Shown here: piece after piece, positions 11,388-21,801 of the stretch | Position numbering within the stretch: the first letter of the stretch is position 1 | Layout: each line of letters begins with the position of its first letter | Assembly (NCBI GenBank): GCA_945910005.1 | Contig: OX246746.1 | Span: 28,723,730-28,787,729, forward strand | DNA: 64,000 bases | Reading direction: 5' to 3' | DNA from: Isoperla grammatica | Lineage: Eukaryota; Arthropoda; Insecta; Plecoptera; Perlodidae | Program-made: the position numbers and the translations under genes | The notes under the pieces: model-generated | Told to the model about the DNA's origin: nothing | What the model saw: the letters and a program-made list of their open reading frames with translations, nothing else | Databases searched by the model: none

Positions 11388-13398
11388 GTAAGTAATGTCT
11401 ACTTTCAACATCAAACAAGCTTAGATAGTATTATGATGTTACACTGTCTATACACATTCATTGATTCCTTAATTAATTATTTGTTGTAGATAGTGACTTG
11501 CTTGCTTAAATATTTGTTGTAGAAGAAGACTTGCTTACCCAATGCATACTGCCTAGCTAAAGACAATTTTACTTGAATAATGAGGATACCAGTCAAACAA
11601 TTGTGCCAATAAAATGTATCAACATTAAGTGGCAGGCAAGTCTTGCAGTTGTAGATTAGTAAAGTAGAGTCCATACTGCTACTGTTGCTATTACAGCTCT
11701 TAAGTTAGTGAGATGTTGAAGAGTAGATGGAAATGAGACATTCTGGTTTTATGCTTATAGTACAATTATATATATATGTAATTACATATAAATATAATTA
11801 TAATACTAGTTGATTTACATTTACGTGACACTACGTAATACGTGTGGTTATTGAGAGAATTCTATGCTATGTATTTACATTGGATAATGTATAGTATTAC
11901 TTGCTGTTAAATACCAGGTAAAGTAACTCGTGATCCAGTTGCATCTCCGTGTTGTGGCACTATTTATCGCCCTAGTAATCATTTTAATTTCACTTGAATT
12001 AAAAGAGCAATAATGATTTATCTCTTTGATTTTATACAGTGCTTGAGTACGTTAGCAAAGGAGTACCATTGCATTTAATTCTTTTGCAGATAACCTTAGT
12101 ATCAGTGTACTGTAGTACAGTTATTTTGTTCATCTTAAACTGATTGCATAGTCTGCAACTGTCATATAATGCTCATAATATAAACGCGAGTAATGATTTA
12201 TGTGTGGTGAAAGCTCCTTCTGAGATTATTTACAATCATTGATAACAGTTTCAGGTGATGTGTCTGACATTGGCTTTCCTATTATGAAACAAAAAATTGC
12301 AATATTTTGTTTTGGACTTTTTTCTAGTTGTTATTGTTTCATATATTGCCATATTAGCCATTTAAGAAAATTCTTCAATATCCCTCGATCTCTCTATTGT
12401 TTCACTGGCTTCTAAAAGAAATAAAGATATTACCTAAATCCTTGATTTATAGGCATGACTGCATTCTAATATTCACTTTTTGCGTAGCACAATAAATATT
12501 TGTTGTGACTGAGGTTAAAAATAAATATATCTAATTATGAAGTAGGCTATGCCATTTATTAATGTTTAAAAAACAAGTTTTCGATGTTTTTTGTGTTTAA
12601 TTGTTGAGTCACTTGAAGGTAAAAGTTAAAGGTAAAAGGCACGTTGGGCAACATGTCACTCTTTGAATTGCCTACTTTTCATTTTTGCTTTAGTAAGCTG
12701 TTGAGTGAATTCATCACATTACCAGCCTTTCATTTGTCTGCTGTGGTGGTATAACTTAGTAAGAGTAAGAGGGTATAATTTTCACCCTTACTGCCACCCC
12801 CAAAATTGCAATGAAAGTTAAATATCTCTAATACATGCCACATTTTTAGTCACAACTGTCATCTAGGCACTCCAATCCTGAATTCATAAGGGAAAAAAAC
12901 TGCAAATGTCTTACTCTTTACTCGTTCGTTGAGCAAGACAGCCCCAGATATCTATCGTGCTAGTTTAGTCTCACCTTTGAAATATGAGGTCAGAAAAGTT
13001 TGGCAACAAACTGGTGTACATAGCTAGACCATTCGTAGCAGTGGCTATCTTGATAAGAAACTAACATTCATTCGAGGGTATGTAATATTGTGTAGCTTTA
13101 TTACCTATTGTATCCCGAGCACAGGTCATTTCGGGCTTTAGAGAGTATTTCTTGACTTGATGTTGGAATGTGTTACCAATCGTTGACCACTATGTAGATG
13201 AATATGTGATATTACTACTAGTTGAATACAGCTAGTTGTCTGTGGTGATTTAAGTGTAAAGTTTATGCTCCGAAACCGATGCATGCGTATCTCGTTGTAT
13301 ACATTGGCAGCCACAAAGACAACAGGCTAACTTGCCTTGTGCCCCAATGGACATGGTACACTTTTCTGGCTATGTTTTGCACGGATCAGCTTTGAAGT
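11388..13398 (+). other. glycogenin intron, no recognised feature
   Basis: AT-rich intron with short ATATAT/AATTAT runs near 11766-11810. No exon, transposon end or RNA structure is recognised. Confidence 0.6.
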
Positions 13399-13653
13399 TT
13401 ATTCTTGCATCTTTTTTATCTGGAAAACTAAACTATCGGCATTGCATTTGACGGTGGAGGTGGGTGCCCCAGAAGCTGGTGACTGGTGCATGTAAGGAGG
13501 GCTCTTGTAGGCTACACTGCCGTGATTGGAAAGAGGTAGTTCTGTTCTTGCTGTAATGACACCCTCACGATTGTATTCCGAGCGAGTTGCTTGCCGGTAC
13601 TTGGACATCGTGTAATTCATAAGCTTTTCTTCCGATATCACCTCTTCAAACAT
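13399..13653 (-). pseudogene. 84-codon minus-strand open frame, possible gene relic
   Basis: A minus-strand frame of 84 codons begins MFEEVISEEKLMNYTMSKYR and has fairly even, polar, protein-like composition, unlike the low-complexity frames around it. I do not recognise a family. A different minus-strand frame just upstream stays open through 14028-13640 if the hAT element at 13712-14020 is mentally removed with one copy of its target duplication. It would meet this frame by a frameshift near 13650. This could be a decayed retrocopy or transposon gene inside the glycogenin intron, or chance. No splice sites link the two parts convincingly. Confidence 0.25.
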
Positions 13654-13711
13654 TCCGCTTCATCTTCTTGTGGTGTGTGCCTCGTTTGTATGCACCAAGG
13701 TCTGTACGAAG

Positions 13712-14020
13712 TAGGGATACACACGATAATCAGTACGAATGGTTTGTTTTCTGAAAAAGCATGTTCGCAATGGATTATTTTGTTCTTCTCGAGAGGTCTC
13801 GGACCTCATATGTGATTACTCTCGACAGTGTCACATCCGATGTGTCCAAAGAATGTTGATATATACTGTATTGTTATGCGCTCGGTTAGGCGACGTACTA
13901 GGTAATATCACGGAATCTGTAAAAGATTGCTTCGTGTTTGTAAATTTATCATTGATCGATAATGCAATCGTCTTTTTGATTATCGATGTTTATTTTATTT
14001 TTATATTTTGTCCATCCCTA
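13712..14020. mobile_element. hAT-type MITE, 309 bp
   Basis: It starts TAGGGATACACACGAT and ends TTTTGTCCATCCCTA, with flanking 8-mers GTACGAAG (13704-13711) and GTACGAAC (14021-14028) that match at 7 of 8 positions. Only the outer 8 bases of the termini match well, so this is a degenerate copy. Confidence 0.68.
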
Positions 14021-14028
14021 GTACGAAC

Positions 14029-15005
14029 CCACCATCAGTTCCTTTGCAAGCCCTATTATTTCCTCAAACATTACATACATTGGACTGTTCTGAACGATTT
14101 GTGTGTTAGTTAAGTTGCGAATGTACCCAGGGGCCCGTTTTACAAAAAGTTTAAACTTGGGCTACATATCTTTAACATCAATAAATCTTGGCACATCCAT
14201 GCCCTTCATTCGATGTTTCTGAGTAACTCTATTAATTACATGAAAATAACTCAAAATATGCTGAAAGTGTTTTGGTTTTATCTTGGATCAAAGATGGTTG
14301 CAATCTGCAAATGACTTTCAACTGTATTTTCATTGTGTTCATTATTATTAATTAAAATTACTTTGAATTGAAAACATCACCTTAAATAGTACTACTTATT
14401 CATCTTTATAAGCAATGCCAATTTGCAATACTAAACAGAACACAAAGCTTGGTATAAATGTTGCACTTCCCGAGAAATTGCCTGTCAATCAGGCAGTGTA
14501 GAGTAATGTTCTTGTACTTATGAACAGCTTAAAGCCTCCAACTTATTGTGGATCTGATGGGGTCAGGCAGTGCAGTGGTCCATGGATGTTGCTAGTTGAG
14601 CTACTGGGGCACCCAATCAACCTTTATTTTAGGTCGTAGTGATTTCAAAGCTGCTTTGCAGTTCAAAACACGTAGATTTATAAAGTCAAGGTTGACCAAG
14701 TAGTCCTTCAATTAGTGATTTACTTATGTACCCAGGGGTTCTAGTTTGAGCATTAGTCTGCAAATTCGATTCTAATTTTCATATGACATAAAATGTATTA
14801 TATTTTCAACCAATCCTCTCAAAAGTTATTTCAAAATAGCTCAGAATGGTAGCTTCTGTAATATATACCCACCATTGTCCTATCGAAATATCTCTCAATC
14901 ACATTGAGCTCTGATGAGTATTTCAGAGCTAGTTGTAAAAGTAGGTGTGAGTATCAAGAGACTAATATAAAAGACTGATAAACTAGGCTTCCACTCGGCT
15001 GGAAT
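14029..15005 (+). other. intron sequence with a solo repeat edge
   Basis: At about 14128-14165 the sequence GGGGCCCGTTTTACAAAAAG resembles the end of a dispersed repeat common in marine invertebrates, but no partner end is found nearby. The remainder is AT-rich intron without recognised features. Confidence 0.4.
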
Positions 15006-15353
15006 GGTATATAATGTGAGGAAAGGATCCAACAGCTTACCTTCGTGTAAGATGACGGATTTGCGAGTTTGAAGTACACATAAAAAACATAATACAAATA
15101 TAACGAGACGTTTCGACCGAGGTCTTGTTCACTCGAGAGAAGAATGGCTACTGCAACTACTCTAGTCAACTAAACAACTAAAATAAACTAGACTATAATA
15201 TATATATATATATATATATACAATATTTACAAGGCGCTGTTGGGGGGTGTGGAGGCAGGGAGGTAAGAGGGGGAGAGGGCTGTCACTAACGGATGTTTAG
15301 GTTGGGAGCCAACCTAGATTTAGTGATCCACTGGTGGGCCAACTCCCACCGTC
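15006..15353 (-). repeat. inverted copy of the Penelope-like element 3' end
   Basis: This stretch is a close reverse complement of 16476-16875, covering the last codons of the endonuclease frame, the 3' untranslated part, a TA microsatellite and the terminal repeat. It joins the plus-strand reverse transcriptase fragment abruptly at 15353/15354. Head-on, 5'-truncated partial copies of this kind are a known habit of Penelope-like elements. The two arms differ at scattered positions and in TA-run length. Confidence 0.85.
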
Positions 15354-16543
15354 ATGGAGTCCCCCCGGTTCATGGAGCGCCACTACCTACAAACGAAAGG
15401 CACAGCCATGGGCACCAGAATGGCCCCCTCGTATGCCAACCTCTTCATGGGCAAACTAAAGAAGCAGTTCCTAGCAACCCGTGACCATCTGCCCTTGTGT
15501 TTCTTCCGTTTTATTGATGACATCTTTATGGTATGGCCCCACGACCAAGCACTACTAGACGTCTTCCTCACGGACCTCAACAATGCCAGTGTGTTATGCT
15601 TCACTTGGGAATCATCATCCTTGCACGTCGCATTCCTTGATGTGGATGTCTAGTTAGAATCGGGCCGGCTGAGGACTGAAGTTCACTTCAAACCCACCAA
15701 CAAGCAGCTGTACCTTCATCACGACAGCAGTCACCCTACATATACCAAGCGAGCACTACCCTACTCCCTAGCAGTGAGAGGCCAACGTATCTGTTCAGAT
15801 GGTGATGATCTTGCCAAGTATTGCGAATGCATTACCAACGCCTTTGTGGCTCGAGGCTACGACAAGACCACCGTCCAACAACGCATCAATAGACCAGCGA
15901 GGCAGGCCATGTTATACCTCTAGTCACACAGTGGCACCCAGGACTACAGGCACTCAATGGTATCATGAAAAGTGGCCTTCACATTTTGACATCCTCCACT
16001 AAGACCCAAGATCTTGTCAAATCCTTGCCAAGAGTAGCCTTCAGACGCCCCCCGAACATTGCGGACCTAGTGGTCAGGAGAGACTGCCGCATCAGGGATG
16101 CTCCTGAAAATGAACCAGCAGGTTCCTACCAATGCCAAGGAGGTAACGGTTGCTTGACGTGCCAAATTCATCAACCTTCCACCACTTTCAGTGCCCAGGC
16201 CACCGGCAAGACATACCCAATCAGGCAACACAACACCTGCCAAACCACCAATGTAGTCTACCAACTGAAGTGCAACCACTGCCCTGCCAAATATGTTGGC
16301 CTAACTAAGAACTCCCTAAGGTCACAGATGAACGGGCACAGGCAAGACACTAAAAACCTGACCATGGACAAACCGGTGGCTCAACATGCGGCATCCCATA
16401 ACCTGGCATTCAATGGATGTTACAACACCAGAGTGATAAAATCACTCCCAGCCAGCTGCAACCCAGGCGAACTAAGACGGTGGGAGTTGGCCCACCAGTG
16501 GATCACTAAATCTAGGTTGGCTCCCAACCTAAACATCCGTTAG
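15354..16543 (+). pseudogene. Penelope-like retroelement, RT and GIY-YIG endonuclease remnant
   Basis: The first part reads KGTAMGTRMAPSYANLFMG and FFRFIDDIFMVW, which are RT motifs in the form used by Penelope-like elements; FIDD holds the catalytic aspartates. The frame then meets stop codons at 15651 and 15921, continuing between them with EVHFKPTNKQLYLHHDSSHP and YSLAVRGQRICSD, also typical of the family. After a frameshift the frame at 15965-16543 carries a GNGCLTCQ cysteine motif and a GIY-YIG-like nuclease (VVYQLKCNHC, YVGLTKNSLR, MNGHR). The N-terminal part of RT is missing. The copy is 5' truncated, has two stops and one frameshift, and cannot encode an active protein. Confidence 0.9.
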
Positions 16544-16609
16544 TGACAGCCCTCTGCCCCTCTTACCTCCCTGCCACCACACCCCCCCAACAGCGCCTTG
16601 TAAATATTG

Positions 16610-16684
<75 letters not shown>

Positions 16685-16875
16685 TCTAGTTTATTTTAGT
16701 TGTTTAGTTGACTAGAGTAGTTGCAGTAGCCATTCTTCTCTCGAGTGAAGAAGACCTCGGGTCGAAACGTCTCGTTATATTTGTATTATATTTTTTATAT
16801 GTGTTACTTCAAACTCGCAAATCCGTCATCTTACACGAAGGTAAGCTGTTGGATCCTTTTTTCACATTATATACC
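16476..16875 (+). repeat. 3' end and terminal repeat of the Penelope-like element
   Basis: This is the plus-strand arm of the inverted pair, overlapping the end of the endonuclease frame and continuing through 3' untranslated sequence and a long TA run (about 16610-16681). A roughly 190-bp terminal part ends near CACATTATATACC. In Penelope-like elements this part is called the pseudo-LTR. It contains the hammerhead-like segment described separately. Confidence 0.8.
16742..16774 (+). ncRNA. degenerate hammerhead-ribozyme-like motif
   Basis: The segment CGAGTGAAGAAGACC-TCG-GGTCGAAACGTCTCG can fold as a GACC/GGTC hairpin followed by GAAA, a two-pair AC/GU stem III, a cleavage-site-like C, and UCG pairing with CGA. 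This is the minimal hammerhead layout known from Penelope-like terminal repeats. The core C3 is G and an extra A follows A9, so activity is doubtful. The inverted copy at 15104-15136 (minus strand) has G at C3 and C at G8. Confidence 0.35.
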
Positions 16876-17226
16876 TTAGTTTCACTTAAGTTAGTTAAAC
16901 AAATCTTGATGATCAAAATCATTGCTGGGTCTTACTTCACATTCATAAATCAAATATTATGTGTTATTCTTGGTATTTCACTATGTATTTTATCTTAGTG
17001 AGTTTGCCGAACCACGCAGGCATGATTACGTCACTAAGATTTGCATGACCTGACTGAGATAACTTAGGAGTTGAGATCTTTGTGAATACAGGTCCAAATA
17101 TGGTAATTTGGTTTACTGATGAACTCACACAACATGCGATGTGTGTCGTAGCTGTGACACTGTAGTCCAAAACTACTTCCTGGTTGAATGTCTCACCGAG
17201 AGCCGACATTCTCCCTGCATTGTGTG

Positions 17227-17462
17227 CAGTATAAGAATCTATACGGCACCGAAACTCCCATAGAAGCTCCCTAGCGGTGATTGGGTTGACATACGTTCTT
17301 TACTATTATAATATATCTACCTCAAGTTGTACTAGTACTACTTTGTTGCCTCTTCTTCATCACCCACAGCCCTAAGGTATAGGGTCTGCGCACGTATGTG
17401 TATTGTGTTCGCAGTACAGAGAAAATAGCTCGAGTTTCGGTACTGTATAGATTCTTATACTG
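17227..17462. mobile_element. short MITE with about 30-bp inverted repeats
   Basis: The left end reads CAGTATAAGAATCTATAC and is followed by a GCACCGAAACTC block. The right end reads GAGTTTCGGTACTGTATAG and then ATTCTTATACTG, its near complement. CAGT...ACTG ends suggest a mariner-type MITE, but no clear target duplication is visible. Confidence 0.6.
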
Positions 17463-17485
17463 TGCTTGTATCTTAAGCATTAAAC

Positions 17486-17994
17486 TAGAGCTGTACCGAT
17501 TCCGATACCGAGTCTTGAGAATCGGCGATTCTTCATGGTATTGGTAGAATCGGCCGATCCCGATTCTTGGCCCAATATTACCGATACCAATTCTTTTGAA
17601 TGAAGCGCCCGAAAATTTCCATTTCCGTTCAAATATATCGATTATCGAGAGTCGAAGTCACTATGCGTGTGCACCAATCACGAAGCGACTTGCTGAAATC
17701 GACAAGTCGATTGGCAGCCATGTTGATTTTAGCGTGGTTCCGGCGCAGTATCACTACCGACCACGCTTCCGACGTTTAGCATACGTTTGTGTACTTATCG
17801 CAATGTCGAACTGTGCAAAAAGTAATATATGGGATCACTGCAAGGTCAGTGAGGGGAATGTGGCGAAACTGTAGTTTCGTATTAAAGATTGTATTAAAGA
17901 ATCGGTATCGGTGGAATCGGAATCGGAATCGGCAGAAAATTGGAATCGGCATCGGAATCGGAATCGGCAAAAATGTGGTATCGGTACAGCTCTA
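17486..17994. mobile_element. hAT-type MITE, 509 bp, with GGAATC repeats
   Basis: The ends are TAGAGCTGTACCGAT and ATCGGTACAGCTCTA with an exact 8-bp duplication CATTAAAC (17478-17485 and 17995-18002). Near both ends, GGAATCGG or its complement is repeated, most clearly at 17913-17968. Open frames across it come from this simple repeat and are not genes. Confidence 0.9.
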
Positions 17995-18197
17995 CATTAA
18001 ACCCATTCAAACATGTTGCCAAGTTTCATTCAATGCCCATACAATCTCAAGCAAACTTGTCTTGATGCTATACAATACCACAAAAGAAATTAAGTACGTG
18101 TACGATTGGAATCGATTTCGTAATCGTTTCTTGGATATAAGGAACGGGCAAGATGTTCTCAATTTAACATTGTCTTACACTTTTTGTGATTTTGTAG

Positions 18198-18369
18198 GGT
18201 GGCATGGCTGGTGCGCTCGCTCAGCTGAGTATTGGCAGTCCTCGGTCAGAGCAGCAGGTAGCGTTGGAACAACACTGGAGGCGCCAAGCTTGGGAGCGTG
18301 GGAACGCCGACTATCTAGGGAAAGATTCGTTTGAGAAAATTTGGGAAAAGATTCAGAGTACCCTTCAAG
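18198..18369 (+). CDS. GYG1: glycogenin exon with the glycogen-synthase-binding motif
   Basis: The exon follows TTTTGTAG and opens in phase 0 as GGMAGALAQLSIGSPRSEQQ. It then reads WRRQAWERGNADYLGKDSF followed by EKIWEKIQSTLQ. This corresponds to the C-terminal WExGxxDYxGxDSFxxIxxKLxxxL motif through which glycogenin recruits and activates glycogen synthase. In vertebrate glycogenins this motif is the very end of the protein. Here the exon ends ...CTTCAAG|gtttgt in phase 1 and the frame continues into a long proline-rich exon. The 172-bp length fits both junctions. The hydrophobic residues of the motif are intact, so synthase binding is expected. Confidence 0.92.
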
Positions 18370-18740
18370 GTTTGTCCATTTAATTTGAAGGAACTATTTG
18401 TGCAAATCTTACTTCTAACATAAAATATGTTGGCCAATTGTTGTGTGTATATTGGTGACAAATAAATATTTAACCACTACTGCAACTTTGATATGCAGTA
18501 TTTTGATATCTCAATGTTACATTTTTCATGTGAGTTTCTCTTTGTAATTGTTTTTTTTTTTTTACAAGCCAGTCTAAGTTAAAATGCAAAATGCTGTCAC
18601 TACCATTGTGGAAAAAGTAAGAGTGTTTACAGAAATCCATAAATCCCATTCAGCAAATTTCAAAGACTCGTTGTGACTTGTCATTTGGAATGAACAGAAT
18701 GTACCTACTAACTGACCTACCCGTAATGATCTCACTATAG

Positions 18741-20215
18741 GAGTCCAACCACCTGGACTAGTGGAAGCTCCACCCCCACCTCCACCAGTGCAAGCTCCAC
18801 CAGTGGAAGCTCCACCACCCTCTGTGCCTACCGAACCTACCGAACCAACGGCTCAAGAAGCGGCTGCGCCCGAACCCGCGCCTGCATCCGTTGCGCCGAC
18901 TTCACCACCTCCAGGTGATGAGAAGAAACCTGCCCAACCCCCACCTTCAGCTTCTGAACCGCTTACTGCACTGCCTGTAAGTCAAAGCGCACCAGCTTCT
19001 GTACAGCCAACTGTAACACCTTCTATACCTTCTGCTACTCCAGTAGATCTGGGTAAAGCCCCCTCTTCATCCCCTCTTTCGTCTTCTGCTGCACCTCCAG
19101 CACTATCTTCAGTAGATCTGGGTAAAGCCCCCTCTTTGCCTCCTCTTTTGCCTTCTGCTGTACCTTTATTTAGTGCTGCTAAAGCCCCCTCTTCCCCCCC
19201 TCTTTTGTCTTCTGTGGCACCTCCACCACTATCAGTAGTTCTTGGCAAAGCCCCCTCTTCACCCCCTCTTTCCCCTTCTGCCGCTCCACTATCCAGTGCT
19301 GCTAAAGCTCCAACTTCTCCACCTGTTTTCCCTTCTTCTACTGCACCTGTATCTCCTACAACTAAAGCCCCCGTTTCTCCCCCCCCATCCCCTATTACTA
19401 AAAACCCATCTTCTCCCCCAATTTCTCCTATTGTGAAATCCCCCACTTCTCCACCTCCTGGTACTAAATCTCCTCCTTCTCCTCCTGTTTTTCCCACTGC
19501 TAAAGCTCCTACTTCTCCCCCTAGTTCCCCCGCTGTCAAAACTCCCTCTTCTCCCCCTCTTTCCCCCACTGCTAATGCTCCCACTTCTCGCCCTATTTCC
19601 CCCCCTGCTAAAACTTCTTCTCCCCCTCTTCCCCCCACTGCTAATGCTCCCACTTCTCGTCCTATTTCTCCCACTGCTAAAACTCCTGCTTCTCCCCCTC
19701 TTTCCCCTACTACTAAAACTCATACTTCTCCCCCTCTTTCCCCCACTGCTAAAACCCCCACTTCTCCCCCTCTTTCCCCTACTGCTAAAACTCATACTTC
19801 TCCCCCTCTTTCCCCCACTGCTAAAACCCCCACTTCTCCCCCTCTTTCCCCTACTGCTAAAACTCCCTCTTCTTCTCAAACTTCTCCCCCTCTTTCCCCC
19901 ACTGCTAAAACCCCCACTTCTACCCCTCTTTCCCCTACTGCTAAAACCCCCACTTCTCCAATTGATTCATCGATGTCCACTCAGCAGATTGTCCCATTAG
20001 AACCATTGCCTCACCCCATCCCACACACCCCTATCGTGACGGATGCCACGCCCCCCACTTCGCCTCCCATTGGGCTTCTCGGCCGCAGCCCCGAAGCCCT
20101 TGGTGTTGGAAATGTGACTCCACCAGAAACGCCCCCCATTGGAGCGGGAGGTAACTTGCAATCCACTGCAGACAATCAGGTATCGAAGAAATCACGCCAC
20201 TGTTGCATTCTGTAG
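18741..20215 (+). CDS. GYG1: glycogenin proline-rich C-terminal exon, with alternative CaaX-like end
   Basis: The acceptor CTCACTATAG leads in the right phase (G|GA GTC) into a frame of nearly 490 codons. The product is dominated by Pro, Ser, Thr, Ala and Lys, with many SPP, TSPP and LSPTAK units. PxxP patterns (possible SH3 ligands) and dozens of SP/TP sites for proline-directed kinases are present; PPxY is absent. There are two possible ends. Splicing at CAG|gtatcg (after 20179) joins the 28-codon last exon at 21715. Without splicing, the frame ends at 20213-20215 with SKKSRHCCIL, a basic patch followed by a CaaX-type tetrapeptide with Leu last. This would predict geranylgeranylation. Nothing in the sequence shows which form is used. 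Confidence 0.82.
19560..19960 (+). repeat. coding 36-bp tandem repeats in the proline-rich exon
   Basis: Degenerate 36-bp units (about 33-39 bp) encode PLSPTAKTPTSP-like dodecapeptides, with HT or PT variants alternating over two units in the central part. This indicates unit duplication in blocks of 72 bp. All length changes keep the frame. The repeat also explains the long proline-free frames on the opposite strand, which are shadows. Confidence 0.85.
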
Positions 20216-21714
20216 GAGACTGACACGCTTGCCAGCTAACCGTTACGGTAGTCAACTGAGTAGGCTATACTAATAGTGATATGGACTGAAATTACTACAT
20301 ATTAACATGCAGTTTGTAGTAATCAGTCTAATAATGTGATTTATACAAAAAGTAATAATTTGTGATACTAAAGAAAAAATAGACGTTATGGAAGTCAGTT
20401 AAATGCCAACTGCACATAGTAGAATTGATTTACAAGTGGCTGGATGCGTAATACGACAGCTTTGTGATTCGTGCTTGAGCTCAAAAGTACAATACTAAAA
20501 AGTGAGATGAATCTAACTTTGAAAATGTTTTTATTTTTTTTACTTAATTGCTGCCAATTATTGTTTGTGTTGGTTTTAATTCGCATAGTTTTTTACCTGA
20601 ATAAGGTAATACATAACGCGTGTTCGGTCCTAACTCCTAATGTATTGTGTGGCACTTAGACTGGGGCTCATCCAGTAGATCTTCCTGGTACTAGTATCTT
20701 CCAACTGTAACATTTTTACACATAATTGCACACATGTGAATATGCTATACAAATTGGTATAACATCTTTAATACTTTGTTTATTGTGTTCATTTAGAAAG
20801 AAGATACTCAATAGGGAAGTGTACTTATTTTCCACTATTGGCTTAAGTATCTAAAATAGATTCAGTGGTATCTACAAACACCAGGAACAAATTTTTATGT
20901 TTCAAAAGCCTACATTTTAATTTCTACCGAGTTGGAAGTTTTTAATTTTTCCTTTCCCGCTCTTTTACTAGGAAACGAGCTAAGACGCCATCGCGTAGTG
21001 TAGTGAACAACACAATTTATATATATGTACAATATGCCACTATTTAGTATTTATGTCTTAATAAAACAATGGTTTATTGTTTCTGACCTCTTAGGAAGTT
21101 CAAGTTTTATTTCAAATTCATAGCTTTTCTGAAATTTCTTCAAAAATTATTGTAAGTATGCAGGCCTACTAGTATTTAGCTTAGTAGTATTAATTAAAAT
21201 ATGGAAGTAATTACTGAACAGTACAAATAAACTTTGTTTTTAACTTTGATATAAAGGTCAGTTGGCAACTATTGGACAATGACGTCATGCCTTGTTTTTG
21301 TATCTCCATGAAATCTTGATTTTTTTACTGCGTAAAATGACGAAAGTACTGACAAATGAAAGAAAAGGAAAAATATATGTAGCAGTGTAATCATAATTTA
21401 AACAAATGGAATGCATTTTTGGAAGTAAGACCACTTCCCTATGGCGATTATTGCATATGCAAGTAAATTATATGTTGACCTAGTTTTACCATACAATTTA
21501 GTAAATAAAAATTGTAGTTAGTATAACCTATATCTTTTGCAATGTAACCATTAACCACAGTGTTTATTTACAAGTGACTAGATAGTTTGTCTTGATTTGT
21601 ACATCATGTTCTGTTGCACCATGTGAACTACCCCATGCACATACATGTGTTTCCCCCAATTGTTCGTAGGAAAGGGCCATGAATTAATTGTCATGTGTTG
21701 TCTTTTATCATTAG
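20216..21714 (+). other. last glycogenin intron, or 3' UTR of the read-through form
   Basis: In the spliced form this is an intron ending TTTTATCATTAG. In the read-through form it is 3' untranslated sequence, and an AATAAA at 21060-21065 followed by TGGTTTATTGTTTCTG could end that transcript. No repeats or other genes are recognised. Confidence 0.55.
21060..21065 (+). terminator. candidate polyadenylation signal for the CaaX-ended transcript
   Basis: AATAAA followed within about 30 bases by a T/GT-rich stretch. It lies about 845 bases after the 20215 stop and before the final exon, so it would suit a read-through transcript. A second AATAAA follows near 21225. Confidence 0.35.
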
Positions 21715-21801
21715 AGTGGTGCTGAGTCGGCGCCGATCCCCCCTAAGCGGCGTGGGGGCCCCAATAAGGGAGGTAAGTCGGGGCAAAAGGGCAAAAAGTA
21801 A
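21715..21801 (+). CDS. GYG1: glycogenin last exon (basic tail)
   Basis: The exon follows CATTAG and reads SGAESAPIPPKRRGGPNKGG then KSGQKGKK and a TAA stop, 28 codons entered in phase 0 as the donor at 20179 requires. The tail is Gly, Lys and Arg rich with a PPKRR cluster, suggesting RNA, phospholipid or nuclear-import contacts, though this is inference. I do not recognise it as a conserved glycogenin end. Support comes from the acceptor, phase, open frame and contrast in base composition (GC-rich in AT-rich surroundings). Confidence 0.72.
   Translation, partial: SGAESAPIPPKRRGGPNKGGKSGQKGKK

Noticed and set aside
11381..18210. Alternative donor GATG|gtgtaag and reading 18198 onwards as GWHGWCARS
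   Set aside because: It would shift the frame out of the conserved synthase-binding motif; the GATGGT|gtaagt donor gives phase 0 and the correct protein.
17776..18334. Open frames with NRNRNRQ or PIPIPMP repeats
   Set aside because: They come from GGAATC repeats at the right end of the hAT MITE; the part after 18198 is the wrong frame of a glycogenin exon.
18982..19879. Long minus-strand and other-frame open frames across the proline-rich exon (Gly/Glu-rich, Ser/Arg-rich, Leu-rich)
   Set aside because: They are shadows of the CCTCTT/ACTGCTAAA repeat; the + frame is supported by splice phase and neighbours.
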